Virus record (IMG/VR): IMGVR_UViG_3300048033_001309
Coordinates: 1-20,329 of that record
DNA from: a virus
Reading direction: 5' to 3' (one strand)
Length of the DNA: 20,329 bases
The position numbers and the translations under genes are program-made. The stretch's first letter is position 1. Every line of letters begins with the position of its first letter. The notes under the pieces were generated by a model. The model saw nothing but the letters and a program-made list of their open reading frames with translations, was not told where the DNA came from and did not search any database. This document shows positions 1 through 6,828 of this stretch, piece after piece.

Positions 1-606
1 GCATTAGACACACTTAATGAGCTTGCAGCGGCACTTGGCGACGATGCTAACTTCAGCACAACAGTAAATACTGCTTTAGGTAATAGAGTTCGCGTTGACA
101 CAGGCACTCAGGGTCTTACTGATCAAGAAAAGCTAAATGCTAGAACAAACATAGGTGCACCTGCTACATCTCACAACCACCAAGCTTCACATATTACGTC
201 CGGAAAATTAGATAGGGATAGATTGCCGGAAACTATTTCTGGTCTTGACATACTTACAGCTGATAAGCTAAAAGGTGAACTTGCAACGGTGACTCTAGAC
301 GCACAAGATGAAGTGCCGGTAGATCTTACTACCTATACAAATATTTATTGCGATATAGGTATCAATGGATGGCGTGGTTTTGATTTAACAATCGATGCAA
401 CATCTGTAGGGAACAGCGGTACTATCGTATTACACAACGGCGCGCAAATGACAGTTGGCGCTCCTTTCAATATGCCTTCAGAATTTAAAACACCAAATGG
501 CGATTCTATTATTTGGGTAAGAGGTTCTGGAACAACAGCAATTTTATCGTACTTCGTAGTTTCTACTAGTGTTGTACTAATCAATTATATAGGTAATTAT
601 CAGTAA
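1..606 (+). CDS. Tail fibre protein, C-terminal part (5' end outside window)
   Basis: The reading frame is open from base 1 to the TAA at 604-606, so this is the last 201 residues of a longer protein; an internal TTG at 223 is not the start. The opening segment (ALDTLNELAAALGDDANF, then VNTALGNRV and LNARTNIGA) is the linker typical of phage tail fibres, including many T7-type and prophage fibres. A His-containing SHNHQASHITSGKLDRDRLP segment follows, also common in fibre shafts. The last ~110 residues are rich in beta-type sequence and probably form the distal domain. The role is inferred as host attachment at the virion tail. The stop overlaps the ATG of the next gene (TAATG), so the Thr-rich proteins downstream are probably co-translated and may belong to the same fibre apparatus. 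The family is fairly sure; the exact fibre is not. Confidence 0.75.
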   Translation, partial: ALDTLNELAAALGDDANFSTTVNTALGNRVRVDTGTQGLTDQEKLNARTNIGAPATSHNHQASHITSGKLDRDRLPETISGLDILTADKLKGELATVTLDAQDEVPVDLTTYTNIYCDIGINGWRGFDLTIDATSVGNSGTIVLHNGAQMTVGAPFNMPSEFKTPNGDSIIWVRGSGTTAILSYFVVSTSVVLINYIGNYQ

Positions 607-1979
607 TGAATTTTGGATTTAGATCTATTTATAAGTGGAACACGACTAGATCGACTTCAAAGTCTACATCTACGAGTAATAACACTATAACTACTTTTAC
701 CACGACGTTTAACACGACGAGTACGTTTGGTACATCTAGTACTTTTAATACTTCTCATAGTACGACGACTACGTTTGATACTACTACAACTTGGGAGACA
801 AGTATAGAAACGTCAAGAAGCACAACTACGACATGGGCAACATCATCAAGCTTTAATACAACAACAACGTATAATACTACTAGGTCTACAGAAACATCTA
901 GATCTACAAGTCATTCTACGCTCACTACGTATGAGACGTCTCATAGCACCTCTCAAAGCACGACTACAGTTTTTGAAACTCAACATATAACTGATACTAC
1001 CGTATTAAATCCTTATTATGTAAATACAACAACTACTTATAATTCGTATTTTAATACAATTACACAGGTGCTAACAAATAGGGCGACAAGTAGATCAACT
1101 GTTACAACATTTTCAACTAGTCATAGTACATCACACAGTACAACGACTACGTTTGAAACATCGCATAGTACCACGACAACGTACAACACCACTAAAAGTA
1201 CGACCACTACTTATAATACAACTCAAAGTACTACAACGGTATATGCAACATCGCATAGTACCACAACTACTTTCGCGACAAGTCATAGTACATCGAGAAG
1301 CACGACTACCACTTATAATACAACTCGCTCAACGACAACTACTTATTTTACTAGTCGTTCAACAACAACTACGTTTTCTACGTCGCATTCAACGACTACG
1401 ACTTATAATACTACTTTTGAGACGTCCCGTACAACAAATTCTAGTTTTAATACTACGCGCACAACAACAACTACGTTTAATACTACTAGATCTACTACTA
1501 CTACGTTTGCTACTAGTAAAACTACTACCACTACTTATACAACAAGTAGAGGCACAAGTAGAACAACAACAACCACATATAATACAACAAGATCGACCAC
1601 TACTACATTTAATACTAGTAAAGGTACAACTACTACATGGGCAACGAGTAAAAGTACCACGACATCTTGGACTACTTATTGGAATACTAGTAGAAACACA
1701 ACTACATATTTCAACACAAGTAGATCTACCACGACTACATTTGCAACATCAAGAGCGACAACAACTTCTTGGACAACATACTGGAATACTAGCAGGTCTA
1801 CAACTACGACTTTTGCAACAAGTAAAAGTACAACAACTACATATAACACAAGTAGATCAACATCTTATGTAACAACATTTGCTACTTCTGGTACGCAGTC
1901 AACTTCATGGACAACAAGTTGGTTAACATATTGGACAACCGCATGGGAAACATCAGGCGGAGGATTAGGTATGAGATAA
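606..1979 (+). CDS. Thr/Ser-rich decapeptide-repeat protein A (putative fibre or virion surface protein)
   Basis: This is a 457-residue protein of which roughly half is Thr. From residue ~163 it is a nearly unbroken array of a 10-residue unit: basic or polar residue (R/K/H/Q), S/T/G/A, T-T-T-T, aromatic (F/Y/W), N/A/E, T, S/T. Typical units are RSTTTTYNTT and HSTTTTFATS. Four-residue inserts ending in TS (HSTS, RGTS, FETS) and a SWTTYWNTS variant break the period. Residues ~125-160 form a non-repeat interruption containing TQVLT at 153-157. The C-terminus is Trp-rich and ends in a Gly-rich tail. It has no Cys, few acidic residues and almost no Pro. No signal peptide or membrane segment is visible. 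Start ATG 606 overlaps the previous stop. Position after a tail-fibre gene suggests a fibre or decoration protein. I do not recognise the family; function is inferred from context only. Confidence 0.8.
   Translation: MNFGFRSIYKWNTTRSTSKSTSTSNNTITTFTTTFNTTSTFGTSSTFNTSHSTTTTFDTTTTWETSIETSRSTTTTWATSSSFNTTTTYNTTRSTETSRSTSHSTLTTYETSHSTSQSTTTVFETQHITDTTVLNPYYVNTTTTYNSYFNTITQVLTNRATSRSTVTTFSTSHSTSHSTTTTFETSHSTTTTYNTTKSTTTTYNTTQSTTTVYATSHSTTTTFATSHSTSRSTTTTYNTTRSTTTTYFTSRSTTTTFSTSHSTTTTYNTTFETSRTTNSSFNTTRTTTTTFNTTRSTTTTFATSKTTTTTYTTSRGTSRTTTTTYNTTRSTTTTFNTSKGTTTTWATSKSTTTSWTTYWNTSRNTTTYFNTSRSTTTTFATSRATTTSWTTYWNTSRSTTTTFATSKSTTTTYNTSRSTSYVTTFATSGTQSTSWTTSWLTYWTTAWETSGGGLGMR
1092..1889 (+). repeat. 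Decapeptide-coding repeat array, 30-nt period (gene A)
   Basis: The array encodes more than 20 tandem copies of a 10-residue unit, with occasional 12-nt inserts that keep the frame. The protein unit is well kept but the DNA is not: all four Thr codons are mixed freely, so neighbouring units differ at many third positions. It is therefore a protein repeat, not a recent DNA satellite or a CRISPR array. Confidence 0.8.
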
Positions 1980-1988
1980 TTTTATACA

Positions 1989-3323
1989 ATGGGATTAACA
2001 AGTAGATTAACATCAAGAAATACGTCGGTCACCACATCTAGGAATACGGCGATCAATAGAAATACAACGAGAACGACTTCGCGTACCACGACATTTGCTA
2101 CGTCGAAGAGTACCACGACTACATATAATACTACACGAGCTACGACTACAACTTGGCAAACAAGTAGAGGTACATCACGTTCTACTACGACTACATGGAA
2201 TACTACACGAGCTACGACCACTACTTTTGCTACTTCGAGGAGTACAGTCACAACATGGACGACTAGCCGGGGTACCAGTAGATCTACTACTACCACTTTT
2301 AATACAACAAGGTTAACAACAACTACGTTTAATACCACTCGTTCTACTATAACGACTTTTGCTACGTCGAAGAGTACAACAACAAGTTGGACTACATACT
2401 TTAATACGTCTAGGTCTACCACGACCACTTACAATACTACAAGAACCACAACAACTACCTATGCTACTTCTAAATCAACTGTAACGACGTATTTGACTAG
2501 CGTAAATACATTGACGAGATTTAATACAAGTAAGAGTACAACTCGATCAACAACAACAACGTATAATACATCTAAAAGTACCACTACTGGTTTTACAACG
2601 AGTCATAGTACTACTACGACTTTTGCAACTAGCCATAGTACGACTACAACGTTTACGACTACGTATAATACAACACGTAGTACGACTACGACCTATAATA
2701 CTAGTAAAAGTACGACTACGACATTTGCAACAAGTCATTCTACAACTACGACTTTTGCGACTAGTCATTCTACAGTAACAACATATAATACGACGCAAAG
2801 TACTGTTACAACTTACAATACTTCGTATGATACAACATCTAGTTATACTACTAACTGGACAACATATTGGTTTACTGAGAGATCAACAGCTACTTTTATA
2901 CAAACTAGTAGAACCACGCAAACCACGTTGTATACTAATGTACCGACTCAAGTATTAACTTATTACAATACTTCTAAGTCTACGACTACAACATGGACAA
3001 CATACTATAATACTAGTCACAATACAACCACAACATATACGACTTTATTTAATACAACAACGACATTTAGTACATCTCATAGTACATCAACGTCTACAAC
3101 ATTTAATACAAGTCAGAGCACAACGACTACTTGGATAAGCTATTTCAATACATCAAGCACATTTAGCACAAGTAGAGCGACAACAACAACATATCAAACA
3201 ACAACAGTTTTTAATACCACAACGACATTTAGTACGTCAACAACAACGTCTTCTTCGTTTGGTACAACCTTTAATACAACAACAACTTTTAATACAACTG
3301 TTGTCACTAGCTTTTACGAATAA
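1989..3323 (+). CDS. Thr/Ser-rich decapeptide-repeat protein B (paralogue of protein A)
   Basis: This 444-residue protein has the same composition and the same 10-residue unit as the gene before it (KSTTTTYNTT, RSTTTTFNTT, HSTTTTFATS), the same four-residue inserts (RGTS) and the same SWTTY-FNTS variant. It opens with shorter SR/NT-rich repeats, carries the main array over residues ~32-279, and then has an irregular aromatic-rich part with TQVLT at 320-324, a motif shared with the neighbour's interruption. It ends in FNTT and TTFS blocks and a final SFYE. No Cys is present and there is only one obvious Pro. ATG 1989 lies 9 bases after the upstream stop with no Shine-Dalgarno. The two genes look like an old tandem duplication with later rearrangement. 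A structural or adhesive virion role is inferred; the family is not recognised. Confidence 0.8.
   Translation: MGLTSRLTSRNTSVTTSRNTAINRNTTRTTSRTTTFATSKSTTTTYNTTRATTTTWQTSRGTSRSTTTTWNTTRATTTTFATSRSTVTTWTTSRGTSRSTTTTFNTTRLTTTTFNTTRSTITTFATSKSTTTSWTTYFNTSRSTTTTYNTTRTTTTTYATSKSTVTTYLTSVNTLTRFNTSKSTTRSTTTTYNTSKSTTTGFTTSHSTTTTFATSHSTTTTFTTTYNTTRSTTTTYNTSKSTTTTFATSHSTTTTFATSHSTVTTYNTTQSTVTTYNTSYDTTSSYTTNWTTYWFTERSTATFIQTSRTTQTTLYTNVPTQVLTYYNTSKSTTTTWTTYYNTSHNTTTTYTTLFNTTTTFSTSHSTSTSTTFNTSQSTTTTWISYFNTSSTFSTSRATTTTYQTTTVFNTTTTFSTSTTTSSSFGTTFNTTTTFNTTVVTSFYE
2082..2825 (+). repeat. Decapeptide-coding repeat array, 30-nt period (gene B)
   Basis: This is the second array of the same 10-residue unit, with Thr tetrads followed by an aromatic residue and N-T-S/T or A-T-S. 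As in the first array, codons are scrambled between copies while the amino-acid pattern is kept. In-frame four-residue inserts recur. Confidence 0.75.
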
Positions 3324-3328
3324 AAGTT

Positions 3329-3336
3329 TATATTTG
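3329..3336 (+). promoter_or_regulatory. Candidate Bacteroidetes-type -7 element
   Basis: TATATTTG matches the Bacteroidetes sigma -7 consensus TAnnTTTG exactly and lies in the short gap before the glycosyltransferase-like gene, 26 bases ahead of its ATG. No convincing TTTG -33 box is found at the usual 19-21 base spacing, so this is weak evidence for a promoter separating the fibre genes from the next block. Confidence 0.25.
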
Positions 3337-3361
3337 ATTAATTTAATTAAATTTTATATCC

Positions 3362-4252
3362 ATGGAAATGTTCAACGAAGTTGCTCTAAAAGAAAGATTA
3401 GGGCCACTTAAAAAACAAAGAAACCTTTGGAATCTTGAAGGTTTAGAACGGCATCTTTTGATGCATATTAAAAAGTACGGTGTAGAAACTAGCTACGATG
3501 TTTTAGCTGGTGAAATGCCATATTTTAAAACAATGGGATACACAGAGTATGCCACTAACTTTTATATGCAACCATTGAATCTTAAAATACGTGAAGATTC
3601 AATTCAAGATGCTTACGATCATAATGTAGAAGACGTAAAAGACTTTGCTGGTTATTTACGCAAGAACATTGAAGAAGGCCAAGCTAATAAATATAAAGAC
3701 CGTAAGATTGATACAGAGATCGATCCTGAAATGAACTTAGTTATATTACCTGGTTCAAATAAGCTTCATGAGCATGTTTGTAAAAACAAGCTTGACTATA
3801 TTAAAAAGAAGCACGGTAAATATGTTTTATTCAAGCCTCACCCGATTACTACTCATGCTGTTATTGGTGAATTAAAAGATATGTATGGTGAGCATCAAAT
3901 TCTTGATCGCAACCTAGATATGTATTACTACATGCAACATGCAGATAAGGTGTATAGCACGCATTTAAGTGAAAGTGCATTATACGCTTTAGTATTAGAG
4001 AAAGAGATTGAGCCAATCGACGTATTGCACATGCAGCATCGCGGTTCCTTCTATCCTATTAATCAACATCTATTTGATAGACCTGGACAAGACGGTATAG
4101 ACTGGGTGAATCGTGTATTCTCAAGTCATAAGTCTGGTATCATTAATCCTGCTGTAGATGCAAATTGGAGAGAAAAGATTGATCAGTATCTTGAATATAT
4201 CATGGCAAAACGTAAGTTTTACAAAAACTTCTACATAGACCATAAACCCTAA
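3362..4252 (+). CDS. Glycosyltransferase-like protein with KPHP motif (GT-B type, capsule/sialyl-type)
   Basis: This 296-residue protein has a C-terminal half resembling GT-B enzymes that use CMP- or CDP-activated donors (capsule polysaccharide, polysialyl- or CDP-glycerol-type transferases). LVILPGSN (126-133) looks like the strand opening the second Rossmann domain. YVLFKPHP (154-161) carries the conserved KPHP, and ADKVYSTHLSESALYAL (194-210) fits the downstream donor-binding S/T-S-E segment of these families. The N-terminal half (residues 1-120) is helical and not recognised. No signal peptide or membrane segment is seen, so it should be cytoplasmic. It lies directly downstream of two Thr/Ser/Asn-rich proteins, which makes them candidate acceptors, but it could equally modify another phage component or host surface sugar. 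An ATG at 3368 is an alternative start. Donor and acceptor cannot be read from the sequence. Confidence 0.5.
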   Translation: MEMFNEVALKERLGPLKKQRNLWNLEGLERHLLMHIKKYGVETSYDVLAGEMPYFKTMGYTEYATNFYMQPLNLKIREDSIQDAYDHNVEDVKDFAGYLRKNIEEGQANKYKDRKIDTEIDPEMNLVILPGSNKLHEHVCKNKLDYIKKKHGKYVLFKPHPITTHAVIGELKDMYGEHQILDRNLDMYYYMQHADKVYSTHLSESALYALVLEKEIEPIDVLHMQHRGSFYPINQHLFDRPGQDGIDWVNRVFSSHKSGIINPAVDANWREKIDQYLEYIMAKRKFYKNFYIDHKP

Positions 4253-4308
4253 AAAGGGTACAAAACGTGTAATATTATAAATTGTAATAAAATTAAATTC
4301 AATACATT

Positions 4309-4560
4309 ATGTCGGAAATTAAAAAGATTTCAGAAGAGGAATTAAATCAACTGCAAGCTTGCGTAGGTGAAATGAACAAAGTTCAAGGAGTTATTGGCGA
4401 TCTTGAATTACGCAAACATAACGCGCTACATGCTTATAACGATTTAAAAAATTCTTTATCAGAAATTCTAAAACAACTTCAAGAATCATACGGTGACGTT
4501 AATATCAACCCAAATGATGGTACGATTTCAGCGCAAGAACCGAAACTAGAAGTAGAATAA
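4309..4560 (+). CDS. Small helical/coiled-coil phage protein, function unknown
   Basis: This 83-residue acidic protein is mostly helical, with a heptad-like pattern over residues ~8-68 (ISEEELNQL, MNKVQGVIGDLELRK, LSEILKQLQ). A short tail containing YGDVNINPNDGTI (66-78) follows, a form seen at the end of small coiled-coil proteins in phages. It has one Cys and no membrane segment. It lies 15 bases before the chaperonin gene in the same run, with an A/T-rich leader and no Shine-Dalgarno. Size and coil pattern loosely recall prefoldin-like helical hairpins, but nothing specific supports a chaperone role. Function is not assigned. Confidence 0.65.
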   Translation: MSEIKKISEEELNQLQACVGEMNKVQGVIGDLELRKHNALHAYNDLKNSLSEILKQLQESYGDVNINPNDGTISAQEPKLEVE

Positions 4561-4575
4561 ATTAAATTTAATTAA

Positions 4576-6147
4576 ATGGAATACAATCAGCCAAGTGCAA
4601 TTGTTAAGGATTTGTCTTTTGGGGCAGAAGCCAGAAACAAAGTATTTGATGGTGTAACCCAACTAGCAGAAGCAGTAAAGTCTACATTAGGCGCTTCTGG
4701 TAAGTGTGTAATTTACGAAGACGCAACAGGCAGACCGGTTATCACAAAAGACGGTGTAACCGTAGCAGAATCCGTAATTTTATTAGACCCGGTTGAAAAC
4801 CTCGGCGCGACACTTATTAAAGAAGCGGCTAAGAATACAGTGAAAGAAGCAGGAGACGGTACGACAACATCTACCGTCCTTGCTTATTCATTGCTTAAAG
4901 AAGCAAACGAAGCAATCGAAAATGGATTAAACGTTCGTGATATTAAGACCGCTTATGAAAAAGGTTTAAGGTTAACCACAGATTACTTAAATAAAAATAA
5001 AATTGAAGTTGATGGAGACATGTTGCATTCTGTTGCAGCAATTTCTACAAACAACGATTTAGAGCTTGGTAAGATTATTGGCCAAGCATACGAAACTGTA
5101 GGTAAGCACGGCATCGTTTTAATGGAAGAGTCTGATACTTCAGATACATATTTTGATGTAGTTGATGGTGTTCAGTTTTCTTCAGGTTTAAAAACACAAG
5201 TGTTAACTACGGACGATGATAAGAGTAAAAGCGAATTAGAAAATCCTTATGTTCTTATTGTAGCAAATGAAATACCAAGTATTAGAAATATACAAAGTGT
5301 ATTAGAGTTTGTTATAAAACAAAATCGACCAATTCTTATTATTGGACATTTAGCACAGCAACCTATGAGCGCTTTGCTAATGAATAAAACAAAGGGTAAT
5401 GTCAAAGTTAATATTATTGATCTACCTGGTTTTGGTCCAACAAAAAGAGAAACTATCGAAGATTTAGCTGCTTTAACCGGTGCTAAGGTTATTGACGAGC
5501 AATTAGGGGACGATTTAAGCCTCATAGAGCCGTCTATGCTTGGCGTAGCGGTCAAAAGCGTAACAGATAGTAAAAACACTGTCTTAACTATAGAAAGCGT
5601 CCCAAAACCCGCGAAACAACGTATTGTATCTGTAGAGAAAAAAATAGCCGACGAGCAAAATCCTTTTGTAAAGAAAAAGCTTGAGCAAAGGCTAGCAATG
5701 TTGTCGGGTTCAGTTGGGATTATTAAAGTTGGCGCAAACAGTCAAGTTGAATTAAAAGAAAAGAAAGATCGTGTTGAAGATGCGATCTATGCAGTAAAAG
5801 CTGCGTTACAAGAAGGTATTGTGCCTGGCGGAGGTGTAGCTTTAATGAATGCCGCCCAAAAACAAAAATTACAATCTAACGAGGATATATTATTTCAAAA
5901 TGCAATAACAGCACCGTTTAATACTATCCTACAAAATGCGGGCTTAGATGTGCCCGAAGATTTTAATTATAGAAAGGGTTGGGGTATTAATGCAATGAAC
6001 GGAAAACCGGTAAATATGATTAAGGTTGGTATTATAGATCCTGTTCTCGTTACTAAAACAGCATTGAAAAATGCAGTTAGTGTCGTGAATACGATTATAT
6101 CAGCAGATGCAATAATTTCTAATAAAAGAATAGATGCAGGCAATTAA
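4576..6147 (+). CDS. groEL: Phage GroEL-like chaperonin (Cpn60, group I)
   Basis: This 523-residue group I chaperonin aligns along its whole length with bacterial GroEL (~547). It uses ATP to fold proteins inside a ring cavity. ATP-site residues are kept: KDG at 58-60, AGDGTTT at 92-98 (D94 equals E. coli D87), RVED at 399-402 (D402 equals catalytic D398), GGG at 418-420 and IIDP at 486-489. The apical domain spans about 195-380 and its substrate-groove positions stay mostly hydrophobic. The Gly/Met-rich C-terminal tail is missing. By eye-alignment, R197 and E386 (inter-subunit pair) are Ser203 and Gln390, and ring-contact residues K105 and R452 are Glu112 and Asn449. It overlaps the co-chaperonin gene by 14 bases, with groEL first, the reverse of the usual groES-groEL order. 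Structural proteins of this phage are the likely clients. The identification is very secure. Confidence 0.97.
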   Translation: MEYNQPSAIVKDLSFGAEARNKVFDGVTQLAEAVKSTLGASGKCVIYEDATGRPVITKDGVTVAESVILLDPVENLGATLIKEAAKNTVKEAGDGTTTSTVLAYSLLKEANEAIENGLNVRDIKTAYEKGLRLTTDYLNKNKIEVDGDMLHSVAAISTNNDLELGKIIGQAYETVGKHGIVLMEESDTSDTYFDVVDGVQFSSGLKTQVLTTDDDKSKSELENPYVLIVANEIPSIRNIQSVLEFVIKQNRPILIIGHLAQQPMSALLMNKTKGNVKVNIIDLPGFGPTKRETIEDLAALTGAKVIDEQLGDDLSLIEPSMLGVAVKSVTDSKNTVLTIESVPKPAKQRIVSVEKKIADEQNPFVKKKLEQRLAMLSGSVGIIKVGANSQVELKEKKDRVEDAIYAVKAALQEGIVPGGGVALMNAAQKQKLQSNEDILFQNAITAPFNTILQNAGLDVPEDFNYRKGWGINAMNGKPVNMIKVGIIDPVLVTKTALKNAVSVVNTIISADAIISNKRIDAGN

Positions 6148-6391
6148 TCATTATATCATTATCGAACAGTTAAAAGAAGAGCCTAAAAAAGTAAATGGTT
6201 TACTATTAACTGATAACGTTACAAACGATGTAAGATACCTTAAAGGTAAAGTCATTAGTGTTGGTAATAGAACCGAAGTCGTGAAAGCTGACGATGTAAT
6301 CTATTACGACAGACACGCCGGGCATGGAATCGAATGGCAGGGTAAGCTTTATTACGTTATTAAACAACAAGATATCGTAATTATAGAATGA
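6134..6391 (+). CDS. groES: GroES-like co-chaperonin (Cpn10), short form
   Basis: This 85-residue protein (E. coli GroES has 97) would cap the chaperonin ring. The beta-barrel opens with NHYIIIEQLKEEP. The mobile loop follows (residues ~14-35), with LLL at 23-25 in place of the IVL that docks on GroEL. KGKVISVGN (37-45) and the closing IEWQGKLYYVIKQQDIVII complete the fold. Between VGN and the next strand about 9 residues are missing compared with E. coli, which is the segment that forms the roof hairpin of the dome. T4 gp31 also lacks this roof. The start ATG lies inside the last codons of groEL, and the TGA overlaps the next ATG (ATGA). It is the natural partner of the upstream chaperonin. 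Confidence 0.88.
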   Translation: MQAINHYIIIEQLKEEPKKVNGLLLTDNVTNDVRYLKGKVISVGNRTEVVKADDVIYYDRHAGHGIEWQGKLYYVIKQQDIVIIE

Positions 6392-6828
6392 GGCTTGAAC
6401 CAAGCGATTTGAGGGAAATGCAACTGTTGAAGTATTACAGGCTCGTTCGTAAATGGGCCTGTAAGACTCACGGTCTAACAGACGCTGATCTTGAACTGTT
6501 AATCTATTTTGATTGTTTAAAGCGATTTACGCGTAATGATTATATAAATGGCACGTATCTTATGAGTTGGGATAAAAAGCGCTGGGAAAAATTACGTAAC
6601 AACGGGTGGATTGATGTTTGGAGGCAACGTAATCGTACAACACAGAAGTACACAATATATACGACTTCATTTAAAGCAAAGCAGCTTATAACTCGTATTT
6701 ATAAAATATTATTAGGTCAAGAAGACATACCTATCACTGAATCAAATGTCTTTTATAAAAACAAATCATATACTGATAAAGTCTTTAATAAGGCGATTGA
6801 TGATATGATAAAAGATAAGGAACGATGA
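6388..6828 (+). CDS. Winged-helix-like (MarR-like) phage protein
   Basis: This 146-residue basic protein has a helical N-terminal part, LTDADLELLIYFDCLKRF (about 30-47), then a segment that fits a recognition helix and wing (SWDKKRWEKLRNNGWIDVWRQ, followed by KYTIYTTSFKAKQLI). That order is typical of winged helix-turn-helix domains, including MarR-like proteins common in marine phages. It might bind DNA, either as a regulator of late genes or as a packaging accessory; neither is shown by the sequence. Start and stop both overlap neighbours as ATGA, so it is translated with groES and the lipoprotein gene. Fold assignment is moderate and function is open. Confidence 0.55.
   Translation: MRLEPSDLREMQLLKYYRLVRKWACKTHGLTDADLELLIYFDCLKRFTRNDYINGTYLMSWDKKRWEKLRNNGWIDVWRQRNRTTQKYTIYTTSFKAKQLITRIYKILLGQEDIPITESNVFYKNKSYTDKVFNKAIDDMIKDKER

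Noticed and set aside
1153-1872. Long open frame (239 codons) in another + frame of the first repeat gene
   Set aside because: The repeat uses only Thr/Ser/Asn-type codons, so other frames lack stops by composition. The product is a Leu/Gln/Arg-rich shadow with no start context.
1982-2428. Antisense open frame of 148 codons over the second repeat gene
   Set aside because: Val-rich mirror of the Thr repeat; it exists only because ACN reads as NGT on the other strand.
1092-2825. CRISPR-like array or DNA satellite, because of the 30-nt period
   Set aside because: No identical repeats with unique spacers; DNA copies differ widely and the period is explained by the protein unit.
4246-4259. ACCCT-AAAA-AGGGT hairpin over the stop of the glycosyltransferase-like gene
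   Set aside because: Only five base pairs and no T-run after it, so not a credible terminator.
5247-5579. Antisense open frame of 110 codons within groEL
   Set aside because: Lies wholly inside a confidently assigned gene; no motif, no leader, no other minus-strand gene in the window.
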